Notes: generated by a model from the letters alone, not told the origin. Shown: positions 12,846-23,590, counted from the stretch's first letter. The stretch is 64,000 bases of DNA from Rugalucina vietnamica (GCA_964017185.1 OZ024872.1:42352188-42416187); one strand, 5' to 3'. A program made the numbers and translations.

Positions 12846-12950
12846 AAAATGGAGCCAAAAAGAAATTCTGTTATTTTGCAACTTTCAACAGAATAGTCGA
12901 TACAAAGACAAGTTTTATCCAAAAGGAGCCTTATATATAGCAAGTTGGTT
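12846..12950 (+). repeat. Short dispersed repeat, direct partner at 21,115
   Basis: The block containing 'gcaaaatggagccaaaaag' and 'aactttcaacag.atagtcg' recurs in the same orientation at 21,115-21,215, on the far side of the DIRS element. Whether the two are linked to one insertion is not known. Confidence 0.65.
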
Positions 12951-12959
12951 AGAAAATGA

Positions 12960-13115
12960 ATCTATACCGATAATGAGTTCCTAATTTCTCAGAATACCCT
13001 CGCTGATCTCAAAGGAACAAAAAGAAAATATAATCTCCAATATGGATAATGTACTGGGAGACTTTTTTGGCCCGCCACATAACACAACACCAGCTGCAGT
13101 AATAGCAAATCATAC
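12960..13115 (+). repeat. Retroelement tail, related to 29,775-30,142
   Basis: It matches the last 150 bp of the insertion at 29,775-30,142, including 'ggagacttttttggcccgcc' and 'agctgcagtaatagcaaat'. It ends just before the tandem array begins. The 5' portion is absent, as expected for a truncated SINE or LINE tail. Confidence 0.65.
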
Positions 13116-13120
13116 TATAA

Positions 13121-15100
13121 TTTGAGCAACGTTTGTCTGTTTGTTTGTTTGTTTGTTCCCCTACTCCTCCCAGGTCCTTGGGCCGATCTTCACCAAACTT
13201 GGAGGGAATGTGGAGGGCGGCCCCGGATATTAGCTTGAGGGGTTCATTTTTTGAAAGGTCAAGGTCATCGAGGTCAAAGGTCAAATTTATGTTGTTTTTT
13301 TCTGTTTGTTCCCCTACTTCTTCCAGGTCCTTGGGCCGATCTTCACCAAACTTGGTGGGAAGGTTGAGGGCGGCGCCCGATATTAGCTCGAGGGGTTCAT
13401 TTTTTAAAGGTCAAGGTCATCGAGGTCAAAGGTCAAATTTCTGTATCTCGGCAGTCCTTGGTCCGATTTGTATGAAACTTGGTGAGTGTATACAGGTTGA
13501 TCCCTGATTAAGATTTATGGATTCAATTGGGTCAAAGGTCATTGTTTTTCTGTTTGTTCCTCCCAGGTCCTTGGGCCGATCTTCACCAAACTTGGTGGGA
13601 AGGTTGAGGGCGGCCCGGATATTAGCTCGAGGGGTTCATTTTTTAAAGGTCAAGGTCATCGAGGTCAAAGGTCAAATTTCTGTATCTCGACAGTCCTTGG
13701 TCTGATTTGCATGAAACTTGGTGAGTGTATACAGGTTGATCCCTGATTAAGATCTATTGGGTCAAAGGTCATGGAGATCAAAGGTCAAATTTATGTTGTT
13801 TTTTTTCTTTGTTCCTCCAAGGTCCTTAGGCTGATCCTTACCAAACTTGGAGGGAAGGTGGAGGGCGGCCCTGGATATTAGCTTGAGGTGTTCATTTTTG
13901 AAAGGTCAAGGTCATCGAGGTCAAAGGTCAAATTTACGTTTTTTTCTGTTTGTTCCCCTACTTCTATTTGAGTTGTTTGTCTGTTTGTATGTTTGTTTGT
14001 TCCCCTACTCCTCCCAGGTCCTTGGGCCGATCTTCACCAAACTTGGAGGGAAGGTGGAGGGCGGCCCCGGATATTAGCTTGAGGGGTTCATGTTTTTTTC
14101 TGTTTGTTCCCCTACTTCTTCCAGGTCCTTGGGCAACTTGGTGGGAAGGTTGAGGGCGGCGCCCGATATTAGCTCGAGGGGTTCATTTTTTAAAGGTCAA
14201 GGTCATCGAGGTCAAAGGTCAAATTTCTGTATCTCGGCAGTCCTTGGTCCGATTTGCATGGAACTTGGTGAGTGTATACAGGTTGATCCCTGATTAAGAT
14301 TTATGGATTCAATTGGGTAAAAGGTCATTGAGGTCAAAGGTCAAATTTATGTTTTTTTCTGTTTGTTCCTCCCAGGTCCTTGGGCCGATCTTCACCAAAC
14401 TTGGTGGGAAGGTTGAGGGCGGCCCCGGATATTAGCTCGAGGAGTTCATTTTTTAAAGGTCAAGGTCGTCGAGGTCAAAGGTCAAATTTCTGTATCTCGG
14501 TAGTCCTTGGTCTGATTTGCATGAAACTTGGTGAGTGAATACAGGTTGATCCCTGATTAAGATCTATTGGGTCCAAGGTCATGGAGATCAAAGGTCAAAA
14601 TGGTTTTTTTTTCTGTTTGTTCCTCCAAGGTCCTTGGGCTGATCCTTACCAAACTTGGAGGGAAGGTGGAGGGCGGCCCCGGATATAAGATTGAGGGGTT
14701 CATTTTTTGAAAGGTCAAGGTCATCGAGGTCAAAGGTCAAATTTATGTGTTTGTTTTTTCTGTTTGTTCCCCTACTTCTCCCAGGTCCTTGGGCCGATCT
14801 TCACCAAACTTGGTTGGAAGGTGGAGAGCGGCTCCGGATATAAGCTCGAGGGGTTCATTTTTTAAAGGTCAAGGTCATCGAGGTCAAAGGTCAAAGGTCA
14901 AATTTCTGTATCTCGGCAGTCCTTCGTCCGATTTGGATGAAACTTTGTGAGTGTATACAGGTTGATCCCTGATTAAGATTCATGGGTCCAATTGGGTCAA
15001 AGGTCATCGAGGTCAAAGGTCAAATGTATGTTGTTTTGTTTTTTCTGTTTGTTCCCCTACTTCTCCCAGGTCCTTCTCCACGGGTAAAATTTACTAGTAA
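13121..15100 (+). repeat. Tandem array with two alternating modules, copy A
   Basis: About 1.9 kb of imperfect tandem repeats. One module of about 150 bp runs from 'tgtttgttcccctac' through 'cttgggccgatcttcacc' to 'ggtcaaaggtcaaattt'. A second module of about 110 bp carries 'gatttgcatgaaacttgg' and 'gttgatccctgattaag'. The array is bordered by a (TTTG)n run on the left and a 'cgggtaaaatttactagtaa' block on the right. Both borders and the array recur in inverted orientation at 34,251-36,236, so this is a mobile or duplicated element with internal satellite structure. Open frames within it are artefacts of the repeat. Perfect AGGTCAAAGGTCA motifs occur about ten times. Confidence 0.92.
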
Positions 15101-15220
15101 AAATAAAACTGAGGGACTTTAAGAGCAGTGAGCATATTAATGCAAAAAGGGATGGGCCATATCGTAGATTCGGCTATTTAATTATCACTTTTCCGCGTTA
15201 CTAAGTTTAGCGGAAAAGTT

Positions 15221-16007
15221 ATGACTTTGAGAAGTGTATATACGGTAAAAGTTGGGAATGTTTCACACAGAGATGACCAATCAGTTCTAGCAAAGCACTC
15301 AAAGTGGTCACACGTTCTTCAAGTTACGGACCCAGGAGACACGCCAGGGCCTTCGGGCAACGTGAATTTAAATAATGAGATTATGTCTCAGTTGGACCAG
15401 TTAATTTCCACTAAGCTATTGTCTTTTGAGAATAGGATTACGGAGTCGCAAAGAAACATTGCGGACAGTCAGTTGAACAAAATGAAGGAGGACATGTTGA
15501 CCAACGACAAATATGTCTTTAACCGAAAAAGCTGTGAAGACCAGTTTAAGTTCAATGTCAAACTTTCTTCTAAGCTCAAGGAGGCGGACAGCGCCGTTAA
15601 AACTGGGGACGCGGTTGCAGCAAGTGGAACTATCTCTGAAGGTTTGGACTTAATTTCTAGCAGGCAAAAAGTTATTCGCCTAGCGGATTCTAGTGATTTG
15701 GGATGGTCCGTGGTTAAGGAGTATCAGGCAAATCCGTTAGCTTCAGATTCTGAGGATGAAAAACGTATGATGAAAGCCGAAGCCAGGGCATCGAGGAAGC
15801 TCAAGCAACGCAGGTTCGAGAAGGCTCGTCGCATGCCGAACCGTTATCAGCGTATCCTCCACCTACGGCTACGGTAACATCAGCCACAGCACAGCAAGAG
15901 CAGGGAAATCTCATTCCAACTGTCAGAACCGTGAGGCGAGGGAGACCGGGAGTCTGTTATGGGTGTGGTAAATCAGGCCACTGGAAGTTCGAGTGTCTGG
16001 CTGGATA
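15221..16007 (+). pseudogene. Gag-like protein with CCHC zinc knuckle (DIRS element)
   Basis: It opens at ATG 15,221 and runs 218 codons to a stop at 15,875. A single-base loss near 15,850 then shifts the frame, because the following frame continues with a Pro/Thr/Ala/Gln stretch and CYGCGKSGHWKFEC at about 15,954-15,995, a CX2CX4HX4C nucleic-acid-binding knuckle. The body is hydrophilic with a predicted helical stretch rich in Gln, Ser and Lys (residues 60-110) and a basic Arg-rich end. In this class Gag packages element RNA in the cytoplasm. The ATG is chosen because it is the first in the frame and lies just after the hairpin. Confidence 0.72.
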
Positions 16008-16062
16008 GAGTGTTTCGAAACCCGCAGATAAGATAAGTATTAGTGTTTTAGATCACGTTTCG

Positions 16063-17772
16063 TTGAGTAAGAATGCCCCGCTTTGTGCTTCTGTGTTTTC
16101 TCGTGACACTGCAACTGGTCAGGCTATAAATAGCACAGGTATTTCCAATGACCGCATTTCGCCGGTAGGCAGGTTAAAAGATAGAGATCATGTATGGGAT
16201 CAATTGAGCGTTGACCGATATATAAGGGACGTGATTGTTAATGGGTATAAATTGCCGTTTAAAGAATTGCCTGAGAAAGTTATTCTTGATAACAACAGGT
16301 GAGCTAAGGATAACCCAGAATTTGTAAGTTGTGAAATTCAGAATTTATTGAAGTTAAATTGTGTATCTAAAGTATCTCAGGCTCCGCATGTTGTAAATCC
16401 ATTAACGGTGGCATATGGGAAATCCGGGAAACCAAGATTAGTACTAAATTGTAGACACATTACATTTAATGAAACATACGTACGAAGACACAAACGTGGC
16501 AAGACAATTGTTCGGAAACAATGAATTTCACTTCACGTATGATTTACAGTCTGCATATCATATTATTGCCATATTTTCAGGTCCGGGTGTAGATCATAGA
16601 CAGTTTCTGGGATTTTCTTGGGGAGGAAAATTTTACGTTTTTAACGTTCTAGTATTCGGTCTGAACACCGCTTGTTTTATATTTTCAAAGTTGATGAGAT
16701 GTCCTGTTCGTTATTTTCGTTCACAGGGTCATAAGTTGATGATGTTTCTGGATGACGGCATCGGAGGCCACGTTGATAGAGAAACGGCCGTACGTTTGAG
16801 CAGTCAAATTCATGAAACGCTCATCAGGTTGGGATTTCTGATTTCAGAGGCCAAGTACAAATGGGAGCCTGCACAGAGCGCTGTTTGGGTTGGGCATCAT
16901 TGGGATACAATTTCAAATACGATTCGCATAACGGACGAACGTATTTCCAGGTTGGAGATTGCTGTTGATTCTTTGTTTTTTCAGTTGAAGTCACACGGGA
17001 CGCAGATCGTGCCAGTGAGATTCTTAACTTCTGTCGTTGGGCAGATTGTTTCCTTGCAGCAGGTTTTCGGAGGTCTTGTATGTTTAAGAACAAGGTCATT
17101 GTATCATTGTATAGATTCCAGGTTTGGGTGGGACTCGTTCGTTTACATTGATCAGAGTGCTGTTGAAGAATTACACTTTTGGCGAGAAAATGCCAAATCA
17201 TTGAATGAGAAAGGCATGGCTATCTGTGAGCAAAGAAGCGCTGAAGTATCTGTTTTCAGCGACGCCTCTGGTACAGGGTATGGCGGTTATGTAGCCCTTT
17301 GTGCGGGTGCCTTAGTTGACGGCACAGAAGTATACGGCTGTTGGGACGAAGCCGAGGTATGCCAAAGCTCTACATGGCGAGAATTGGCTTCAGTAGAAAG
17401 AGTTTTGAAAAGCAATGAATCTTCTCTATCGCAGAAATCAATCAAGGTTTTCAGTGACAACAAAAATGTTAGCTCAATATTAAGAAAAGGCAGTATGAAG
17501 CAGAGTTTGCAAACTTTAGCTATGAGCGTTCATGATTTTTACGAAAAAAGACACATTAAGATGGAGTCCTAATGGATTTCTAGAGAAAGTCTCCTCCTGC
17601 TTTGGCTGATGAATTCAGTAGAATTTTTGATAACGATGACTGGGAAGTAAAGTCCCATATATTTTGTCAGTTAAGCAATATGTGGGGGAAGTTTAGTGTT
17701 GATAGATTTGCATCAAACTTGAACTGTAAATGCATACGTTTCAATTCCAGAGTGTGGTGTGTAGGCTCAAAA
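16063..17772 (+). pseudogene. Reverse transcriptase / RNase H (DIRS element), 5' part
   Basis: A frame at 16,063-16,302 ends in TGA, and the reading continues after it with the RT finger segment KPRLVLNCRHI (about 16,430-16,462). A frameshift follows, then a 367-codon frame at 16,469-17,572. This has the palm motif A (FTYDLQSAYH), motif B region (NVLVFGLNTA) and catalytic motif C FLDDG (about 16,744-16,758). The RNase H region begins VFSDASGTGYGG (about 17,252) with later EL and SDNKN motifs. A stop at 17,570-17,572 interrupts, and the frame resumes at 17,602 with the conserved FSVDRFAS segment up to the PLE junction at about 17,786. The continuation lies at 19,457-19,652. Confidence 0.82.
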
Positions 17773-17786
17773 GCTGTTGATGCTTA

Positions 17787-18835
17787 AAAAACTTCTGGAT
17801 TTGATAGAATGGACCTTCAAAAGGGCATTAAAAAACTATGGTTCACTTTATTTGGCATGTAATGACAGAAAGGCTTTTTTCACTTCCTCTGACCAAAGTC
17901 GGTATACACTTTGGTCATGTCAGAATGTATGCGACGCCTTATCCTATCTCCTTGATAATATTTATATTAGATTTGGGACCAAGTTATACAGACAAATTGT
18001 TGGAATTCCGATGGGTACAAATTGCGCACCTCTCGTAGCTGATTTATTTTTATACTGCTACGAAAGAGATTTCATGGATTCTCTTAACCATGATAATCAA
18101 GCTGATGTTATCGAGGCTTTTAATTCCACATCTAGGTACCTCGATGACCTTTTGAACATTGACAACCCTTATTTTGAAGGTATGGTCAATCAAATTTATC
18201 CACCTGAACTTCAGTTGAACAAAGCCAGTATCTCAGATACTGAAGCCCCCTTTTTAGATCTACATCTTTCTGTTGCAAATGGATTTGTTTCTTCTAAAAT
18301 TTATGATAAGCGCGATGACTTTGATTTTGATATAGTAAATTTTCCTTTTTTGGATGGTGACGTTCCTCGTCGTGCTTCTTATGGTGTATACATTTCGCAA
18401 CTTATTAGGTTTGCTAGAGTCTGCAATCATGTTACAGACTTCAACGCTCGAAATAAATGTTTAACGGCAAAACTTCTCCAACAGGGCTATCGGTATCATA
18501 AACTTCGAAAAACATTTTCTAAATTTTATCGTAGACACTATGAATTGATTTCCAAATATAATGTTGGGTTAAAGACGCTTTTAAGTGAGGGCCTTTCGGA
18601 ACCTGAATTTTATGGTGACTTGGTTTACAAATTAAAGAAACTTAAAGGAATTAATGATTTTTCTTTTCAGTTCAGAAAAATCATAACACGTTACAGACGT
18701 ATAGGTTATAACATGAATGTTATGCGACAGTCTGCATGCTTAGTTTTTAACCCAATCATGGTTGATAACTATGCTGCCTTCTTTAATTGCACGCCGGTGG
18801 GTCGGGCGTCAGACTCTATGATGGCCCCGACATAA
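17787..18835 (+). pseudogene. Reverse transcriptase, truncated but open (PLE copy 2)
   Basis: A continuous frame of about 350 codons that lacks the N-terminal fingers and motif A. It retains motif B GIPMGTNCAPLVADLF (about residues 75-90) and the catalytic motif C RYLDDLLN (about residues 118-125), then the palm, thumb and C-terminal extension to a stop at 18,833-18,835. The C-terminus has the conserved FNCTPVGRASDSM block shared by copies 1, 3 and 4. The apparent start is only the truncation joint with host DNA, so this is not expected to be an expressed gene. The low number of lesions suggests it is younger than copies 1 and 3. Confidence 0.78.
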
Positions 18836-19455
18836 AGCTATTCATTTTAGTTGGTTGGGGCCGGAGCTTCTTGTCTGTTGCTTGGCCCACCGGGGTCCAA
18901 CTGGTGTTTTTCTTTTGCTCCGGAGTTAGTAGGTTATTCGGCGCCCAGGGATCTCCATCGTCGGGCAGCTTACTCAGTCTGTGAGTCCTGGTTTTTGATT
19001 CATCAGGATGTTTATCATGATTTATTTGTTTGTTCTTGATGATTCATTGACTAGTTAGAGATTCACTACGAGGACCGAATAACTAACTAAATGTTATGAA
19101 CCACTGCAGAAGCTGAGGGTGAGGTTATGGCCATGTAAAACCGGTTTAAGCCCGCCAGTAACTTTGTGTTACTGATCGTTCCAAGTCGATACTTCTGTGG
19201 TGGTTCTTTTTGTTTTATGTCTTGGTGTTTAGAAAAAAAATTTTGTGCTGTTGGCGCCTTATGTATGTTTTCATATTTTTAGTTAAGTTAAGGTAACTGA
19301 GTGGCCACCTATTGGGAAAATAGCTGCTCATTCGGCTTACGATGTGTTTCATGGTATAAGTACCTGATTGTTAGTTTGGTTTTTTCCCACCTCGGTTTTT
19401 GGAGTGGGAATCTTTTTCTGATTGCGCCTTTTCCTGATCTTTGCCTACTTGTACC
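17787..19455 (+). mobile_element. Penelope-like retroelement copy 2, nested in DIRS element
   Basis: A 5'-truncated copy beginning at 'aaaaaacttctgg' in the middle of the RT frame and ending at the shared 3' terminus GCCTACTTGTACC. The host retrotransposon reading (GSKAVDA / FSAN) is cut between these points. The 3' region (18,836-19,455) is a single copy, unlike the duplicated one in copy 1. It is 5'-truncated, as is typical for target-primed retroelements. Any target-site duplication is limited to a few T residues and cannot be defined. Confidence 0.85.
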
Positions 19456-19456
19456 T

Positions 19457-19700
19457 TTTTAGCGCAAACTTGGTCAGGAGAACTGAATTGGTGGGTACCA
19501 AGTTGATCGCAAAATGTGTGAACAAGATTGTTTCTGAGAAGGCATCAGGTACCTTGATTATCCCAGTTTGGGAATCGGCTCCATTTTGGCCATTAATCAG
19601 TAAGAATAGTGTTTTCAGAGATTTTGTGAAGGATCACAGATTGTTGCCATAGGTGAATGTTATCAAAGCCGGAAAGGGAAATAACGGGGTTTTCGCAGAA
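19457..19700 (+). pseudogene. DIRS RT/RNase H, 3' part after PLE insertion
   Basis: The reading resumes directly after the PLE end with FSAN, then, after a one-base insertion and a compensating one-base deletion about 35 bp later, reaches GTLIIPVWESAPFWP, a conserved C-terminal segment of DIRS-type polymerases. It ends at a stop at about 19,652. A spacer of about 200 bp separates it from the recombinase. Confidence 0.75.
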
Positions 19701-19854
19701 GAGCCACTGAAATTCAAAATGATTGCTTTGAAAATTTCGTTTTGATTACAGGTTTTGTCAGCATCAGAAAGACTGTTGATTTAATATTGATGTGAAACAT
19801 ACACGCACGTATTTGACTATTAAGTTCACATATATTTGTTTGTCTTTTTTCAGG

Positions 19855-20866
19855 ATTAGGATTGAGACGTACTGTTGAACACCAGCTACGGGAAGCAGGT
19901 GTTCATCATATTCCAAAGAAGGATTTTGACGATTTTTGTACAAATTTGTTGTTGTCGAAAAATGATTCGATTGTAAAAATGTACAATTATTCTTTCCAAG
20001 CTTGGAAGAAATATTGTGAGGTAAATACATGTAACTATTCATCACTACCCGGTGCCCCGATCATCGTAGCATTATATCTCTCGGGACTTAAAGCTTCTTC
20101 AGGATCGTATCATTCAGTGAATAGCGCTTTTTATGGCATAAAATTGGCTCATCAAATGAACGGACTTGTTGATCCAACAGATAATTCTTTTGTGAAGAAC
20201 ATTTTGGAGTCTGCTAAACGAACGGCTAAAATTCCATGTAGGAAAAAAGATCCAGTGACTTCAGACATTATAATAGATCTGTGCGACAAATTTGTTGATT
20301 CGCAGGACTTATGCACAGTGAGGAATTTGTGTATGATAACAATAGCATATTCTGGTTTTCTGAGATTCAATGAACTAAGTAACATTAGATGCAAAGATTT
20401 ATATCTAGAGCAAGATTATTTGAAACTCAATATTCCAAAGAGCAAAACTGATCAGTAGAGGCATGGTTGTGAAATTCTTATAAGTAAAGGCAACACTTCA
20501 GCATGGCCCATTAATATGTTAGATCGGTACATGTCTCTAGCAAATCTAGATTTTGATTCAGATTCTTATTTGTTCAAGGCAGTAAACACGTCTAAAGCGG
20601 GCAGTAAACTCATTTTTAAGGATAGGCAGTTAAGCTATACAAGAGTCAAGGAATGTGTCGTATCTCTGTTTAAATTAGTAGATCAAAATCTTAAGATAGG
20701 TCTGCACTCCTTAAGGTCGGGCGGTGTTTCTACCGCCGCGAACTATGATGTTAATGATAGATGCCTGAAAAGGCACGGTAGATGGAAAACTGATTTTGCA
20801 AAAGATGGCTACATCGATGACAACCCATGTAAACGTCTGAAAGTATCACAAAGTTTAGGTTTATAG
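19855..20866 (+). pseudogene. Tyrosine recombinase (DIRS element), one in-frame stop
   Basis: About 335 codons with a single in-frame TAG at 20,456-20,458. An N-terminal core-binding-like region (residues 1-110) precedes the catalytic domain. The visible catalytic residues are Arg in SGFLRFNEL, the HxxR pair in LHSLRSG, a His/Arg in RHGRW and the nucleophile Tyr in KDGYIDD. In DIRS elements this enzyme inserts the circular DNA copy without an integrase. A pyrimidine tract ending TTTTTTCAG sits just before the frame and could be a splice acceptor, because introns are known in DIRS elements; no donor was confirmed. The TAG is one base from a Tyr codon. Confidence 0.85.
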
Positions 20867-20880
20867 ATGAATAATGTTTT

Positions 20881-21114
20881 CATACCTGTGAATAAAGTTG
20901 TACATATGGGAATGCTTAGTTATAAATGACATGCTCTCTAACTTTGAAATAGTTCTAGCTGCAGTGCTCTGCTACCGGCCAAATAGATTATATTTGTTGC
21001 TTTTTCATTTATTCAATATATATCACATTTCGCACTTTGCTGAAAAAGGGGTCAGTGGTTTACGTACATGTATAGAAGCGATGCAAAGACTTAAGCATCT
21101 TCAGTAAGCCTTAA
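20881..21114. other. Spacer downstream of recombinase
   Basis: It probably includes the DIRS 3' end, but no terminal repeat could be matched to the 5' side. Confidence 0.35.
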
Positions 21115-21817
21115 GATTTGGCAAAATGGAGCCAAAAAGAAATACTGTTATTTTGAAACTTTCAACAGGATAGTCGATACATATCCAAAGAGAGCCAAAT
21201 ATATATTAACGTCACGGTTGGCAGGATTTATAAATATATTGCAACACACAAAATATGAAAGTTTTTGGCCTTGTGGTTTCGGAGAAGATTTTTTTGTGTT
21301 TTCCCATTGGAAGGCTATGGGACATAACACCCCCGGGCTGGGGCCATTTTTTACCCTAGGGACATGATTGCAAGGATTTATGTAGAGCTTCACATGCCAT
21401 TGCAGCATACTGTATATGAAACATTGGGTTTGTGGTTTCAGAGAAGAAGAAGTTTTCATTTGTTTTCCACTATAAACTTAAGGCACATAATGACGCCCCC
21501 CGGGCGTGGCCTGTATAGGCCTCAGGGACATGATCGGCAGGATTTATAAAGAGACACACTATGCATTCCTACACACAAAATATGAACGCCCTGGGCCTTC
21601 TGGTTTCGTTGAAGAAGATTTTATGAAAATCTTTGGGAGCTCTGTTGACAGGGAAACAATCTCTGATCCGATCTGGCCCAAATCCTAATGCAACCTTTAC
21701 CTCAACCTTATTGATACTTCAGATGTTTGAAAGTGTGGACGAACGGACCCACGGACGCCGGATCAAGTATTATACCATTAGTTCGCCTTGTGAGCCTTCA
21801 GATCAGGTGAGCTAAAA
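21115..21817 (+). mobile_element. Hairpin-terminated tandem-repeat element
   Basis: Three diverged units of roughly 150-200 bp share 'caggatttataaa', 'cacacaaaatatgaa' and 'tggtttcggagaagat'. They are followed by a degraded GGAC tract (21,735-21,760) and the terminal hairpin ending 'aggtgagcta' at 21,805-21,814. The design (tandem core, GGAC-type microsatellite, terminal hairpin) resembles the pearl-type elements described from bivalves. It is non-coding. Confidence 0.7.
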
Positions 21818-22239
21818 CTAGAACTATATGCCTTACAGAAAGTTTACCTCTTCTTGTACATGGACCCATAAGGGTTCATACAGTATCCAACATTGCTACA
21901 TTATAAAAGTAGTGTGCTGGTGTCAGATATAAAATTCCACGACTGATGCAAGCACAAGAATGATTGATAAGGAACTAGAGAAAGTGCGAGTGGAAAGTGC
22001 AGCGGTCTAATTATGTGCAATGAATAAAAATGATGTCCTTACTTTTTGATAAACAATAAGGGCATTTACCAGTTTAGCTTAGTTGCCAAAGAACTTGGGG
22101 AGGCTATTAAATACGTCTCTTGACAATACAAGGCTGGCCAATGCATTACGAGTACAATCAACTTGACTGCTCTAACATTTTTTCTTCATAACTAGTATTC
22201 TATCTCCATCGCTTATCAAACCACTTCATAACATATCTA
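21818..22239. other. Non-coding stretch
   Basis: Nothing recognised. Confidence 0.35.
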
Positions 22240-22715
22240 ATATTTACAATCACAAGTATATTAATCTTACACGAGTGGTTTTCATATGAAATGACCACGA
22301 GTGTAAGATTCGTTTTATCATATGACTCTCAAAAATGGATTTTATCGCTTTCAAAGTGGATATATTTTCAATGAAAAATTACATGGTTGTAATGGACGTT
22401 GTCAATGACGTTACGTATTCCCACAAAATTGTTAATACACGTGTGGTCATAATTAGAGATTATCGCATGGGCATTTTGGTTATCGCCCGTAGTATCAACC
22501 CGAGACTCCATTATCGCGCGACAACGTCATATGCGGGAATTATAACCTCTATCCATTTAAAATGCATGATTTCCGGTTATCAGCCCGCCGTGCTGATAAC
22601 CTGCAGGCGGGAAACATTATCACATATGCAAACTTGGGGTTATCGCTAAAAATATAGATATAAGTATGTGATAACACTTTTTATTATTGTCTACGCGCCA
22701 GCGCGTAGACTACTC
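22240..22715. repeat. Cluster of short inverted repeats, probable DNA-element relic
   Basis: There are three hairpins. At about 22,262-22,308, 'aatcttacacgagtggt' is matched by 'accacgagtgtaagatt' around a TCATATGA centre. At about 22,573-22,600, GGTTATCAGC pairs with GCTGATAACC. At 22,689-22,710, GTCTACGCGC pairs with GCGCGTAGAC. 'Ttatcg' words recur in between. It looks like a non-autonomous element, but no boundary or transposase was identified. Confidence 0.5.
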
Positions 22716-22980
22716 TAAGGTTTGAGATTGACCTACTTACAAGACAACTCATACAGCTCTCTACAACTGCAACTGCACGTTTGAGTCTAGTGGCTTGACC
22801 ATCGTGTTAGTAGGATTCCGGGTCGTTTCGCTAAGGACCGTGTAAACACCCCCAAACACCCATACAAACCTCCCTTTGGTTGGTAACATTTGTACCAGTG
22901 GTGCAGTAGGTACCAAAATGGGGCAAATTGTTAAATTCATGGAACTAGTGCATGATTGCATTCTTAGACTATCTAAGCAA

Positions 22981-23150
22981 CAACGGAATGAAATGAACCG
23001 ACAGTATTGTGACGCTATATGGTCAGGTATGAAAGCTTTGACCGCGCCCCACCTGTCGTGTAGCCAATTGCATTATATACAAGCCACAACGGAATTAAAT
23101 GAACCGACAGTATTGTGACGGTCGATTGTCAGGTTTGAATGCTTTCACCG
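22981..23150 (+). repeat. Partial tandem duplication, 106-bp period
   Basis: 'caacggaatgaaatgaaccg' and about 60 following bases recur at 23,087 with a few changes. The second unit is cut short near 23,150. Confidence 0.8.
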
Positions 23151-23354
23151 CGCAGCGTTTTATTTCTGTTCAGTCAAATGCACCACGATGAAATGGGAGT
23201 CACGTGACTGTCAGATTCTTTGACATTCTAATTTATATATGCGAAGCGTAGACCAAGCTTTTTGTTAAAGCTTATACTTGTATAGCTATAAGTATCAAAT
23301 GTTTAAAACTAAGGGATAAAAACCGACTAACAAGTGTGCAGATATTAGGCGGTA

Positions 23355-23550
23355 TTATTATATTGCACACTTTGTTTAAAGCAAAAATGCGTTTTATGAA
23401 ACGTTGCCAAAATCTAGACTTGAGGGTCATCGTGCAAAATTTTAAAATTGGGACGTCAACTCTACTGACGTCATCTTTATCTGACGTCGCCTGGATGATG
23501 ACGTCATACCGGACCTAAACGTCACTTTTAGATTTAAGCAATTTAAGCCG

Positions 23551-23590
<40 letters not shown>

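Larger units (their letters stand above)
15188..20880 (+). mobile_element. Tyrosine-recombinase (DIRS-order) retrotransposon, interrupted
   Basis: In order: a gag-like frame with a zinc knuckle, an RT/RNase H region, and a tyrosine recombinase. This order and the presence of a recombinase in place of an integrase define the DIRS order. The element is split by PLE copy 2 at 17,787-19,455. Several stops and frameshifts (near 15,850, at 16,302, near 16,465, at 17,572 and 20,456) mean it cannot now make full proteins. A 9-bp-stem hairpin sits at 15,188-15,218, immediately before the gag start. I could not identify split direct or inverted terminal repeats, so the exact ends and the DIRS/Ngaro/PAT subgroup are open. 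Confidence 0.85.

Noticed and set aside
13133-14950. Several open frames of 60-124 codons with repeated SPTSPRSLGR / SSRGSFFKGQG text
   Set aside because: They are translations of the tandem array and recur on the inverted copy at 34,557-36,205. Frame changes between units and lack of a consistent start show they are not genes.
13121-15100. CRISPR-like regular repeats
   Set aside because: Units are 100-150 bp, imperfect, contiguous and lack unique spacers. The surrounding DNA is eukaryotic.
18787-19039. Open frames overlapping the end of the PLE RT (also at 4,708-4,960 and 62,143-62,395)
   Set aside because: They lie in another frame across the conserved 3' region. They are preserved only because the copies are similar, and no start context or domain is present.
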